A stretch of DNA of 64,000 nucleotides from positions 145,028,275-145,092,274 of the forward strand of contig OY992537.1 in assembly GCA_963921195.1 (NCBI GenBank), in the 5' to 3' direction. Below are positions 36,001 through 47,499 of the stretch, piece after piece. The notes below the pieces were generated by a model, which ran no database searches, was not told where the DNA came from, and worked only from the letters and a program-made list of their open reading frames with translations. The DNA comes from Pegoplata infirma (Eukaryota > Arthropoda > Insecta > Diptera > Anthomyiidae). A program made the translations under genes and the position numbers. How positions within the stretch are numbered: the stretch's first letter is position 1; every line of letters begins with the position of its first letter.

Positions 36001-36226
36001 ACGAAAGTAGAAAAAAATGAATTGGTATTGGTTTTTTATTGGTATTGGTTTTGAAGGATAAAAGTATTGGTTTTTAATTGGTATTGGTAGTGGGGAATCG
36101 GTATTGGTTTTTTATCGGTATTGGTATCGCACAAATAAAGGTATTGGTTTTTAATTGGTATTGGTTTTCAATTTGAATTGGTATTAACGGGTATTGGTAT
36201 CGAAAAGGTATTGGTACCCATCATTG
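33048..36226 (+). mobile_element. hAT-like element X, copy B
   Basis: Same termini and orientation as copy A; 8-bp TSD TAATTTTT (33040-33047 and 36227-36234). GGTATTGG arrays lie at 33070-33245 and 36020-36220. Three direct body units of about 270 bp occur at 33870-34690. It carries a PIF-like MITE at 33255-33724. Lacks the 2-kb segment of copy A. Confidence 0.88.
33255..33724. mobile_element. PIF/Harbinger-type MITE in X copy B
   Basis: Ends TAGCGCGTTTACATTGG and (complement) TAGTGCGTTTACACTGG; TSD TTA (33252-33254 and 33725-33727). Copy A gives the uninterrupted site. Subterminal AATCTA motifs (AATCTAGTAAATTGCG, CAATCTACTTTAAG) repeat inward. Confidence 0.85.
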
Positions 36227-36464
36227 TAATTTTTTAAACTGATAAGAACCAAGCACTTTTATGTTTTGGGAACAATATGCATAAAAGATTTAATAACGCA
36301 TTTTTTCGTAAGAAAGTTCGGAAACTCTTTCAAATTTTGTTGAACAAATGTATAAAAGGTTTGAAATAGAAAACGTACTAAATCTGTACGGGGGTACTAT
36401 GGTAATTTGGAAAGTGAAAATGTACATTAACAAAAGTACTTAAGTACTATAATTTTCATCATTA

Positions 36465-36896
36465 TTTAAATTGGCAAAATATATGTACAAACGAATGCAA
36501 AAACATAAATAGGAGCGCTTATTATGTTTGTGTAGATGTGTTATTTTTAAGCAGAGCTTTATGTAAATACGGTAAGTAAGACTTTTTTTTCAAAATAGAA
36601 AGAAGGTAAGTAAATAAAATAGATTAATTAAAGAGAGCTTACAAATTGGAAGGAAAAGGGATGGTAAGTATGAACATTTAAGAGGGAATTCAAGTAATTA
36701 AGAGCAATTAACAATGGATTGTTAAGAGCTTTAGAATAAGTGTAAAGGGACGAATAAAATGTTTGTAAGTATGTTAACTAGATCTGTAAAAATAAATTTG
36801 CTTTCATTTAACATGACATATGAACATACATACGAATCTGGAAAAAATCATTTAGCTTATCAAACATGTATGATTTTATTGTTAGGACTGCAAATA
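36465..36896. other. Intervening AT-rich sequence of P
   Basis: Between the tandem modules and the Tc1-like element. A/T-rich, with GGTAAGTA repeated in 36570-36680. No gene or element end recognised. Confidence 0.4.
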
Positions 36897-38529
36897 CAGT
36901 GACGAGCAAAAGTGTAACAGGGTTCACATTGCTTAGATAATCTGCTCTATATTTTAAACTACACAAGATAAAGTATTGAAGTTTTTTGATAATTTTATTA
37001 GTTAATTGATCAGAATTTATAAACATTATCGAAATATGCTGTAAAATTTTTTATAAAAAAAATATAGTAAAAATTCCATAAAAAGGCAAGTGTTACATTA
37101 TTGCACTCATGATTTTTCTACATAAATCTTTAGGACAACTTTTATATTTCGCGCATATAGACCCGGATTTTGCAATTTTTTTATAAAACTTAATAAATAA
37201 CATAAAAATAATTCATTTGTTGAAAAGAAATTTGGGCTAAACATTTTTTTTAACTCAAAAGTCCGTCCTTTTAACGGTTTTAGGAGAGCCACACGTATTA
37301 CTCAAGCTTAGAATATACAGACATTATTTTTTTGGAATGGCGTTTATATCCGGCGATAGTTGAGCCCATTTATAATAAAATTCATAAGTGGTTTGTTTAT
37401 TTTGCAATGAAAACAATTTTTTTATTGGGTACTCAATTTGGGTTTTTGGCGGAATTCCAAATATTTTTGCAGATATTCAACATTTTTCGGATGAATACGA
37501 GCCAATTCTGGCCGATGATGTTTTTTCTATATTCGGTCTTAAATATATCGTCAATTAAAATCATCAGTAGATTGACAATATTGTTATAAAGAATGTAGTT
37601 ATTATTAAATCCCTATTTAAAATTATTGTTTGGGGGTACCTAAATTAGTGAATTTCGTCCAATGACGAGCAGCAAAAGACTTTTATTTATTAAACATTAT
37701 TTATTTTTGTTCTTTCTGAAAAAATTAACTCCAAAGATTGCGTTCTGATTCGATAATTTGGCACTATGGCACTACCCCGAGGATAATGTCCAAAACCACG
37801 AAATGTGATAGTGGTTTTAAATGGCATAAACCCATTCTTAACAAAATTTATGATCAACTGGTGATATGAATTGTTGATTTATTTACGGCTGAATTAAGAA
37901 AACACTTCTTGAGGCTAAATTGGCCTTTATTCAGCCGAAAAATGTCGAATTTCGGCAAAAATATTTGAAATTCCTCCAGAAACCCAACCCCAGTACACAA
38001 TATTTTTTTTTTACTAATTGCAAAAGCAACAATCCATTTACGAAATTTTTTATAAATGGTCTCTATCATCGCCTGATATAAACACCATTCAAAAAAAATA
38101 ATTTCTGCAAATTCTTAGCTTGATAAATATGCGTGGTTCCCCAAAAAACGTAAAAAGGACGGACTTTTGAGTTAAAAATAATGTTTACCCAAAATTTCTT
38201 TTCAACAAATGAATTATTTTTATGTTATTTATTAAGTTTTATAAAAAAAATTGCAAAATCCGGGTCTATATGCGCGAAATATAAAAGTTGTCCTAAAGAT
38301 TTATGTAGAAAAATCATGAGTGCAATAATGTAACACTTGCCTTTTTATGGAATTTTTACTATATTTTTTTTATAAAAAATTTTACAGCATATTTCGATAA
38401 TGTTTATAAATTCTGATCAATTAACTAATAAAATTATCAAAAAACTTCAATACTTTATATTGTGTAGTTTAAAATATAGAGCAGATTATCTAAGCAATGT
38501 GAACCCTGTTACACTTTTGCTCGTCACTG
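36897..38529. mobile_element. Tc1-like palindromic element
   Basis: Inverted ends CAGTGACGAGCAAAAGTG flanked by TA on both sides, as in Tc1/mariner. The terminal arms of about 370-430 bp (36897-37270 and 38155-38529) are nearly identical. The inner parts (to about 37560 and from about 37865) continue as a more decayed palindrome, so the short open frames at 37332-37589 (+) and 37854-38069 (-) translate into similar peptides. No DDE transposase was recognised. Confidence 0.78.
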
Positions 38530-38531
38530 TA

Positions 38532-39110
38532 TATGCCAGCGTATGAAAAATATTTGAATTAATTATGTTTTAAAATTAAAACAATAACTCCCGAAAACTA
38601 TTTTAAAACCATTTAACTCTTACCCCAATCTATTGATGACAAACACAATTTTTTCCTTGTTGAATCTTAGCATGAAAATAATTATTGTTGTTTTAACTAA
38701 TTTTTGCATTTTTTGTTTAAATAAAATTTTACCATGTATTTAATCTTGGATTTGTCCTTTATTTTTTATGCACTTTTTTTTCAGAATTGAAATATACATA
38801 CATAATTAATTTTAAGATTTTAATTCTTCAAGATTTTTTTTGAATTTAATGTTTAAGAATTTTGTGTAGAATTTTGCACTATAAATTTACGTTGGTTTCA
38901 CGCGGTGTAACAATTAAACAAAAAAGGAATGACAATGAAAAACGAAAGAACTATACTAATCGCACTATCAAACACAATATATGGAATTAATAGCAAAAAC
39001 CAAACCTGATTTGTATGTTGTTGTTATGATGTGCAATTTTATGAAAATGTACGTTGACTGGTGAGTACTCCAATTGGAAATCTCAGAGTGTATCCAATTA
39101 CACTAACAAT
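38532..39110 (-). other. 5' leader of element P next to its primer-binding site
   Basis: AT-rich untranslated leader between the primer-binding site and the Tc1-like insertion. No gene, no repeat and no clear element end was seen. Confidence 0.45.
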
Positions 39111-39129
39111 CCGGTTCGAATGGGACCAA
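39111..39129 (-). other. Primer-binding site of BEL/Pao element P
   Basis: Immediately inside the right LTR the minus strand reads TTGGTCCCATTCGAACC. This is complementary to a tRNA 3' end finishing in CCA, with the TTCGAAT of a T loop. It fixes the element's orientation as minus. The tRNA species was not identified. Confidence 0.75.
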
Positions 39130-39515
39130 TGTTTTTGTTGGAATGAGGAGCTTTAGGATAGCTTGGATAATGCTCTGAGCACGAGTAATATTTATTGATT
39201 TTATTACTCATGTAATAAAATATCCAACGAAATGAAATAAAAAGAAATAAAACGAAAGAAATTAGGATTATGGAATATTTTATTTGGACAAGGATTTGGA
39301 GCAGATCTTACCAGTATGAGAGTAGAAAAATGACAAGAGCGACTTAATATTAAGTTGGACGGAAATAGTATCTACGACATATTTTCAGACTTTTGACATT
39401 AGTGTTCGAATTTTCGGTGTAAAAGTGTTTACAACGTATTTACAATAGTTGACGGTTTTCAAAGTTTAGAAAATTAGTGGCGATTTTTAATGCCAACACG
39501 ATTTTGGCATTAACA
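39130..39515 (-). repeat. 5' LTR of BEL/Pao element P
   Basis: 386 bp. Read on the minus strand it begins TGTTAATGCC and ends CAAAAACA. By hand alignment it differs from the partner at 4799-5184 at about 8 positions (about 2%) with no indel. The plus-strand reading contains an ATG at 39485 region in frame with downstream gypsy integrase, which gives an artificial chimeric frame. Confidence 0.9.
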
Positions 39516-39520
39516 GGTAG

Positions 39521-40829
39521 TAAAAATATCGTACCAGATATGTTGTCACAATTAGATATGGAGGAGCTACAACTATCGGACACAAATATTATAGATTTTA
39601 ACGCTGGAGAATTTAAAGATGAGAAATACTCATCCCTTATAGATACCATCGAGCAAAATAAGGATCGGTTGCCAGATCTCAAAGTTTCTGAGGGCATAGT
39701 TTATAAAAGGACAAAATTTAATCAAGATGGGAAAGAAGAAGAAAGTAGCTGCTGGAAAATTTGGTTGCCAGAGGAACTTACTCACAAGGTGATAAGTAAC
39801 TCTCATATTTCAAACACTTGCCATGGAGGCATAGCAAAAACACTTTACAACTTAAGAGAGTATTTTTACTGGCCTTCCATGGTCAAACACGTTAAAAATT
39901 ATGTAAATCAGTGTGAAACTTGTAAAGAAATAACACACCCTAAGCAAGTATTGAGACCTACAATGGGAAAGGAGGTGATTACACATAGGCCATTTCAAAA
40001 TGTCTATATTGACTTCTTGGGCCCATACCCAAGAACCAAAAGTGGGAATACCCATATCTTCATTGTCCTTGACCACAAAACTAAGTTTGTGCTTCTCAAA
40101 GCCATGAATAAAGCCACGTCAAAAGCAGTCAACAAGTTTTTAATTACAGTAATATTTCATAAATTTGGCGTTCCAGAGCTTATACATTCAGACAATGGTA
40201 AGCAATTCACCTCTGAACTGTTTAAAGAAATGTTGAATCTGTACGGTATAAAACATATTAGAACGGCATTCCACGCTCCCCAATCAAATGCCAGTGAAAG
40301 AGTTAACCAGTCGATATTGTGTAGTATTCGTAGTTTCATTCAGTCAGATCAAACTCGTTGGGAAGAAAATTTATCAAAAATTGAGTGCTCTCTACGTTCG
40401 ACTATACATTCTTCGACTGGCGTATCACCCTACTTTGCGTTGACTGGGTACCATATGATAACTCATGCGGATGCAAATGGAATTTTGCGAAAACTCGGCT
40501 CGATAGAAGATGGAGAGATCAACGTTTTGCCTAAATCTGCTCAAATGCAACTCATACATCAAAAAATTAAAGACAAATTACATGATGCCTATAATAAAAA
40601 CGCCAGAGATTACAATAAACGAAGCAAACTAATAAGCTTTAAGCCTGGTCAAGAAGTCTTTAGAAAAAACTTCGTCCAAAGTAATTTCACAAAAGGCATC
40701 AATGCAAAATTATGCAAACCATGGCTTAAATGCAGAATAAGGAAACCGATTGGACAGAACCAGTACGAGGTTGCAAATTTAAAAGGACAGTTAATAGGAG
40801 TTATACATGTCCAACATTTAAAATATTAG
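39521..40829 (+). pseudogene. pol: Ty3/gypsy pol, integrase segment (catalytic core intact)
   Basis: Inserts retroelement cDNA into the chromosome. It resumes the pol frame right after P's target duplication. An in-frame ATG at 39477 lies in P's LTR, so the first 13 codons of that frame are not integrase. Counting from that ATG: zinc-binding HHCC at H110, H116, C146, C149; catalytic core D179 (IDFLGP), D239 (HSDNGKQF) and E274 (NASERVN), i.e. the D,D-35-E spacing. The C-terminal domain ends at the TAA after codon 450 (HVQHLKY). No chromodomain was seen. All key residues are present. It is called a pseudogene only because the same gene is split and carries a stop in RNase H. Confidence 0.92.
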
Positions 40830-42117
40830 AACAAAAACTATTCAAAATTAATTTACTCACGTTTAAAAAAAAAAAATATTTAACGTTTAGTTTTGGAATT
40901 TTTAAAAATTTGTTTTTGTTTTTTTTTTTTGGAGTCAGAAAAATCTTCAAAAGTTATTTTAAATCAGATGTTTAAGACTTGATTTTTTTTTTAATTTTGC
41001 TTAAGGAAGATAACATATGATCAGAAAAAGTTTGCATAAAGTTCTATATAAATTGTCTCAAAAACAGTCAATTTTTTTTATTTCAGATGTATACAGAGGA
41101 AAATGAAAAAAAAAAATTGAGTACATTTTTAATACTAAACGATTTAATAGTATTGAGTAAACTTAAAAAAAAATAATTAAATGCATACCAAAAATTTCAG
41201 TTAATTTTTGATTGACGCTAATGAAACTTTTATTGGATTTTTTTTTTTTGAGTAATCGTTTTTGTTAAGTCAAGAAGAAATCTACTCAAAATTTATCAAA
41301 AAATTTTTTTTTTACATTTTTTTTTTAAAAACAAAAAAAAAAAAATTTAGTTTTCTTCAAATTTTACCAGATATATTTATGTCTTAAGGACATAGAAAAA
41401 TTTTCATAAAGAGAGTTTCATACTTTTATATATATATACAAAAAAAAAAGAAAACTATTAATGAGAATTTTAAAAACGAAGAACAAAAAAATAAAACTAA
41501 TTTAAAAACTTTTGGGTGAATTTTTGGTTGCGTCGATTGGAAAGGTACTCAGATTTATTTTTGAAATTTAAACAAGTGATTATTCAGATTATTTTCCCTC
41601 TCATTTTTTTCTGTGTATAAACCAACTAAAATCATACGTTATCATTTATAAGTCAACAATTTCTGTTATATAACTTTGTATGAGAAAGAAAAAAATACAA
41701 AATGTAAATATAGGTAATCTTATAGGATAACAGAACGATTTGTGTATGGATTTAATTTTGGAAATTATATATGTATTTAAAAAAAAAAAAAATTGTAAAA
41801 TTATATACACCTAATCTCTTTTACCCAGGTTTCCAAACATAAAAATTTTAAATCATACGAATATGAGCAAACTGCATATTTAAAGGATTTGATTGTTTTT
41901 TTTTTTTGAAAAAAAAAAGTAGAATTTTTTTTTTTGAAACAAATAATAACAAAACTCTTTCTTTTTAGGATTCTGAATTTTTTTTGTTATCAGTTTCCTA
42001 TATAATGAAACAAAAAGAGTCAGGTATTTTTTTTTAGATTCAATAAAGTAAAAAAAAAAAAATAGAATCTGATTTGAGAAAATATTTATAAAATATTTAT
42101 TTCATTTTGTAAAATTT
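40781..42117 (+). repeat. First copy of a 1,337-bp tandem duplication
   Basis: Begins inside the last 17 codons of the integrase and continues through AT-rich sequence with many A/T homopolymers. It repeats almost identically from 42118; differences are mostly homopolymer lengths plus rare substitutions (ACATGTCC versus ACATGCCC). No gene beyond the pol tail. Confidence 0.88.
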
Positions 42118-43454
42118 AAAAGGACAGTTAATAGGAGTTATACATGCCCAACATTTAAAATATTAGAACAAAAACTATTCAAAATTAATTTACTCACGTT
42201 TAAAAAAAAATATTTAACGTTTAGTTTTGGAATTTTTAAAATTTAAAATTAGTTTTTGTTTTTTTTTTTTTTTGGAGTCAGAAAAATCTTCAAAAGTTAT
42301 TTTAAATCAGATGTTTAAGACTTGATTTTTTTTTTTAATTTTGCTTAAGGAAGATAACATATGATCAGAAAAAGTTTGCATAAAGTTCTATATAAATTGT
42401 CTCAAAAACAGTCAATTTTTTTTATTTCAGATGTATACAGAGGGAAATGAAAAAAAAAATTGAGTACATTTTTAATACAAAACGATTTAATAGTATTGAG
42501 TAAACTTAAAAAAAAAAAAAATAATTAAATGCATACCAAAAATTTCAGTTAATTTTTGATTGACGCTAATGAAACTTTTATTGGATTTTTTTTTTGAGTA
42601 ATCGTTTTTGTTAAGTCAAGAAGAAATCTACTCAAAATTTATCAAAAAATTTTTTTTTTACATTTTTTTTTTAAAAACAAAAAAAAAAAAATTTAGTTTT
42701 CTTCAAATTTTACCAGATATATTTATGTCTTAAGGACATAGAAAAATTTTCATAAAGAGAGTTTCATACTTTTATATATATATACAAAAAAAAAAGAAAA
42801 CTATTAATGAGAATTTTAAAAACGAAGAATAAAAAAATAAAACTAATTTAAAAACTTTTGGGTGAATTTTTGGTTGCGTCGATTGGAAAGGTACTCAGAT
42901 TTATTTTTGAAATTTAAACAAGTGATTATTCAGATTATTTTCCCTCTCATTTTTTTTCTGTGTATAAACCAACTAAAATCATACGTTATCATTTATAAGT
43001 CAACAATTTCTGTTATATAACTTTGTATGAGAAAGAAAAAAATACAAAGTGTAAATATAGGTAATCTTATAGGATAACAGAACGATTTGTGTATGGATTT
43101 AATTTTGGAAATTATATATGTATATAAAAAAAAAAATTGTATAATTATATACACCTAATCTCTTTTACCCGGGTTTCCAAAAATAAAAATTTTAAATCAT
43201 ACGAATATGAGCAAACTGCATATTTAAAGGATTTGATTGTTTTTTTTTTTGAAAAAAAAGTAGAATTTTTTTTTTTTTTGAAACAAATAATAACTCTTTC
43301 TTTTTAGGATTCTGAATTTTTTTTTGTTATCAGTTTCCTATATAATGAAACAAAAAGAGTCATGTAATTTTTTTTAGATTCAATAAAGTAAAAAAAAAAA
43401 ATAGAATCTGATTTGAGAAAATATTTATAAAATATTTATTTCATTTTGTAAAAT
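42118..43454 (+). repeat. Second copy of the 1,337-bp tandem duplication
   Basis: Starts with the same AAAAGGACAGTTAATAGGAG that encodes the integrase tail in copy one. The junction carries short homology (AAATTTAAAAGG), consistent with unequal exchange or replication slippage; an assembly duplication is possible. It is not an LTR pair by position, because it includes coding sequence. Confidence 0.85.
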
Positions 43455-44814
43455 ATTAATTGGCCCTAAATCAATATTAAAGTTCCGTGAGCAAATACAA
43501 ATTTTCAAACTCGATGGTTACATTTGAAGGACAGATTGATTGACCAATTTTATAAGGACCATTTGTTGCTTCCAATTTAGTTTCGTAAAATTATTCAGAA
43601 AACAGTTTTTTTTTTAAATTGTAATTTTTCTATATATATTTTTCTCTATTTTAAGGTTAGTTTTTCTCAGAAACAAAAAAATAATAAAAAGAAAATTTTA
43701 TAAACTTATCTTGATAGCTGAACCTCACTAACCAATAATGGCAGAGGAATATATAAATAACGATCGGGCAATCCTATTACAAATGATGAGGCGCGAACAA
43801 AATGAAAATGAGAGCGTAAATACTTTTGTTGGAGAAATTGTAAGCTTAAACCATAAAATGGATATTCAGTTACCGGAAAGGGATCTCATTGAAATTGTGA
43901 AGGGAAATCTTAGAAAAGATTAATTACACATAGTATATCCCCAGAGTTATAAAACCTTGCATGAACTATTAGGAGCTTGTATGGTAGCTGAGAGATATCT
44001 TACAAACAGACAAAATATTTAAATGGTCAAACATATCATATGTGTGGGTTCGAGGTATTAAATCTGACAAGAAATTCACAGAGTAATCTTTCCAAGAATC
44101 AAAGTTTAAACGTTTTGTTTAATCATAAATAAAGCTGACCTATGTGGTCCAATAATTCTTATTTCAAAATTTTTTGTGTATACTATAATGAAACTAAAAA
44201 TGAAAAAAAAGCGTAATGAAATCAAATGGCAAAAATCGTTATGATTATTCATCTACATAAGTTAGTATTCACTGTAGGAAAAATTTATATCGAAATACAT
44301 GGTGTAATTGCACGGGTATTCACTATCCCACAATATTACTAATGTGCATAAGTTTGTTTGCCACATAAACAAATAATTTTTTTTTTTAAATCTGATCAAT
44401 TCTGTCTGAAAAAAAAACAAACAAACTTTGTTCATGCATTTAACGACACATCACTACAAACAAATTTTAACTACTCCCTTAAAATTCTACACTACACCCT
44501 GAACATGTACTGATAGATTTCAGGAAACATATTTTTTTATTGACGTTGTCCAACTTACCTCAATAAGTAATCTGCTTTGCTAATAATCCGATAATTATGG
44601 TTAAAACAGAAATTTCCCTTTGTTGATGTTAAGCAACTTCAGTTTTCTTATTCCGCGATAAACAAGATATAACCAAAATATCCATTTACAAGAATTAGAA
44701 ATCGATTCCAGCAAAAAACTTTTCTTTGTTGAAGTAAAATCCAATAATGAACACATGTTTATGAACGAGGTCATTAACCTTCAACAAAATCTGCAAAGAA
44801 AAATTGGGTCATTT
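43455..44814 (+). other. Sequence between the duplication and X copy C
   Basis: AT-rich flank that contains a gag fragment (43738-44022) and otherwise nothing recognisable. It ends with GTTTGTTT, the TSD of X copy C. Confidence 0.5.
43738..44022 (+). pseudogene. gag: Ty3/gypsy-type Gag fragment
   Basis: Encodes the middle of a retrotransposon Gag (capsid-like) domain: a segment with QNENESVNTFVGEI is followed by an EIVKGNL segment, the usual Retrotrans_gag pattern. A TAA at 43921-43923 interrupts it, and family-like sequence (ELLGACMVAERYL) continues in the same frame to a second stop. Both ends of Gag are missing. Lying downstream of pol on the same strand, it is either the start of a second gypsy copy or a rearranged part of the first. 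Confidence 0.65.
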
Positions 44815-46420
44815 GTTTGTTTCAATGATGGGTACCAATACCTTTTCGATACCAATACCCGTTAATACCAATTCAAATTGAAAACCAATACCAATTAAAA
44901 ACCAATACCTTTATTTGTGCGATACCAATACCGATAAAAAACCAATACCGATTCCCCACTACCAATACCAATTAAAAACCAATACTTTTATTCTTCAAAA
45001 CCAATACCAATAAAAAACCAATACCAATTCATTTTTTTCTACTTTCGTATCGGTTTTGTTTCGGTTTTTTTGTATTCTTATTTTTGTTTGTTTTAATTGT
45101 GACGTCAAACATTTTCTTTCCATCACATTATTAGGTTTTACCTGATGTTACATCGATCAGTAATCGTTTGCATGCAATGTCACATAACAAAAAGGAGTTA
45201 GCTACTTGAATTTTAAAAGCCATAAAAACATAAAATAAATATTTTTTGTCACGGTTTTTATGACCCCAAATAAAAGTAGATCTTAAAAAATTTAGACCTT
45301 TTCTGTGATGAAATTTTTTCTTTTGCAAACATTGTTAATATTTGATATATGTACCAGAGCCTACGCTTTTACTCGAGTAATCGAGTAGCTCGTTACTCGA
45401 GTAGCTCGTCAATTACTCGAGCAGCTCGAGTAGCTCGAGCTACTCGAGTAGCTCGAGTAGTAAAACACACATTTTTTTATATTTAAACTCCTGTAAAACA
45501 ATAACTGTTATAGCTATTTTCAAAATTTTTACATTTTTGGAATGCTATGCTTCCAAAGAATATACATAATAAATATCAAATTAATAGGATTATCGTAGTG
45601 GCTTTGCTAAACTACTACTCGAAAAAGATCGGCGAGTTTTCATACAAATGTATGAAAATCCGCCCTCCTTTAAACTTTAATATCAAATTATGAGAATATT
45701 TTCAAAAAAACATGTCATTATTTTTTACCAATTATGATCGCATATACGATAACAATACTTCCTCGAAATTTCAACTCATTTCTACAAAAAATGTGGCATT
45801 GGCGATCTACTACTCGAAAAAGATCGGACGCTTTCCATACAAATTTATGAAAATCAGTAGAATTTAGTTCTTTGAGTAGTAAAACACACAGTTTTTATCT
45901 ATGAGCTCCTGTAAATCAAAAACTATTATACCGATTTTTACAATTTTTATATTTTTGAAATGGTATGGTTCCAAAGAATAAACATGATAAATATCAAGTT
46001 AATAGGATTATCATAGTGGCTTTGCCACGCTACTACTCGAAAAAGATCGGCGAGTTTCTATACAAATGTATGAAAATCCGACCTCCTGTGAACTTTAATG
46101 TCAAATTGTGACAAAATTTTCAAGAAAAGATGAAATAATTTTTTACCAATTATGATCGCATATATGATAAGAATACTTCATCGAAATTTCAACTCATTTC
46201 TACGAAAAATGTGGTATTGGCGAACTACTACTCGAAAAAGGTCGGCCCATTTTCATACAAATGTATGAAAATATGCCCTCTTTTGAACTTTAATGTCAAT
46301 TTGTAAAAATGTTTTCACGAAAACATAAAGTTATTTTTTTGGCAAATATGATCGCATAAATGATAAGAATACTTTCTCAAAATTTCAATTCATTTCTACA
46401 AAAAATGTGGCATTGTCGAC

Positions 46421-47499
46421 CAGTGTTGCCAGTTTAGGGGTTTTGTCCCCAAATAGGGGATTTTTTTTGGAAATTGGGGATGAAAAATTTGATTTGGGGA
46501 TTTGGGGATTTCATGGGGATGACACTGATTTTTTCGGGGATCTTTAGGGGATGAAATATTTTAGATAAACAAGTGTTTTTTAAATACATTAATCATAAAA
46601 TAATGCTAAAATCGGTAAAATTAACTCTACTTTATTTTTGATAAATCGTGGACATTAAAGCATACACAAAAAAAAAACGTCAAACGTAGGAATAATGTGA
46701 CATTTATATAGAAAAAACTAAAATTTTATATGGTTTCTGTCAAAACCTGGATCGTAGTGGTATCATGTTATCATGCTTTTATTTTTCTTTAAACCAAATT
46801 TTAAATTTTCATACATTTTCTATAGTAGGTATATCCTTTAAATCTATTATAGAAAATTTCCAAAATTCGCTAGTTTTTTCTGTATAAAAAAGTCTAAAAG
46901 TACATCAATTGAAAATACTGGTCTTTTACAACTTCCTAAATTCTTAAAAAGCAATACAACGTTTTAGATACCTATTCCGGAGTTAGTATTTATAAAAATT
47001 TAAAGGGTTTTACGGCAATATGTATATCAAACCTTAAAAGAATTTTCGTTGTTTTTTTAAAGGGTACAAACAATTTTTTAGGGCCGATGAAATACGTTTG
47101 CTGAGAAAAAAAACTTTTTAAATTTGGACCAATAAAGTACTCAATCGCTGTTGTGTAAATCAAAAATTCGTGAGTTATCCATCCGTGATAAAACATTTTC
47201 GTTGCTTTTGAATTTTATCATAATACTTATCGAAAAATTGGCGTCTTCAAACGATGTGCTAATCGCTCAACACGCAAAATACACTTACACTTTTTAGCCA
47301 AGTTTCTGTGTAAAATACCAGCACGTAAGTTAACCAAGTTTTTGTTCTAAAAAATTGGCTAAATTTCTCAAAAGCACTTGATGGGTTGCAAGTGTTTTTT
47401 GCGTTTAGTAAATTTTGAAAAAAAAAAAAAAATTGGGGATTTTTGGGGATGAGAAATTTTAATTTGGGGATGGCATCCAAAAAAAAACTGACGACCCTG
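46421..47499. mobile_element. hAT-like element Z with GGGGAT arrays
   Basis: Ends CAGTGTTGCCAGTTT and (complement) CAGGGTCGTCAGTTTTT; exact 8-bp TSD TTGTCGAC (46413-46420 and 47500-47507), inside a repeat unit of Y's left arm. TTGGGGATTT motifs cluster inside both ends on the same strand. The interior is AT-rich with no gene. Confidence 0.86.

Larger units (their letters stand above)
29476..36464. repeat. Three tandem hAT-like modules sharing CAGGGATG ends
   Basis: Modules at 29476-30074, 30091-32948 and 32965 to about 36464 each begin CAGGGATG(G/A) followed by GGAATTT and TGGTACT. Each ends AGTACT...CATCNCTG or a decayed form. The first two are followed by similar 16-bp spacers (30075-30090 and 32949-32964, 13 of 16 bases alike). 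The second module contains element N and the third contains X copy B. The termini look like a hAT family, but individual TSDs were not found; the head-to-tail order is unusual. Confidence 0.6.
4799..39515 (-). mobile_element. BEL/Pao LTR retrotransposon P with all nested insertions
   Basis: Two 386-bp direct repeats bound the unit (4799-5184 and 39130-39515). They begin/end TG...CA on the right copy and are flanked by a perfect 5-bp duplication GGTAG (4794-4798 and 39516-39520). Removing the unit leaves the gypsy pol codons in register. Minus-strand orientation follows from the primer-binding site beside the right LTR and from the minus-strand gag-pol at 27469-25288. About 34.7 kb in total, most of it later insertions: a foldback element, hAT elements, a LINE and a Tc1-like element. 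The RNase H/integrase part of its own pol seems mostly lost: little recognisable sequence remains at 22370-22491 and 5185-5617. Confidence 0.88.

Noticed and set aside
37332..38069. Two short open frames with similar peptides in the Tc1-like element
   Set aside because: They are the two arms of one palindrome read outward; the similarity follows from the inverted repeat, not from a protein family.
40781..43454. The 1.34-kb repeats as LTRs of the gypsy element
   Set aside because: They abut with no internal region between them, include integrase codons, and lack TG...CA ends at the repeat borders.
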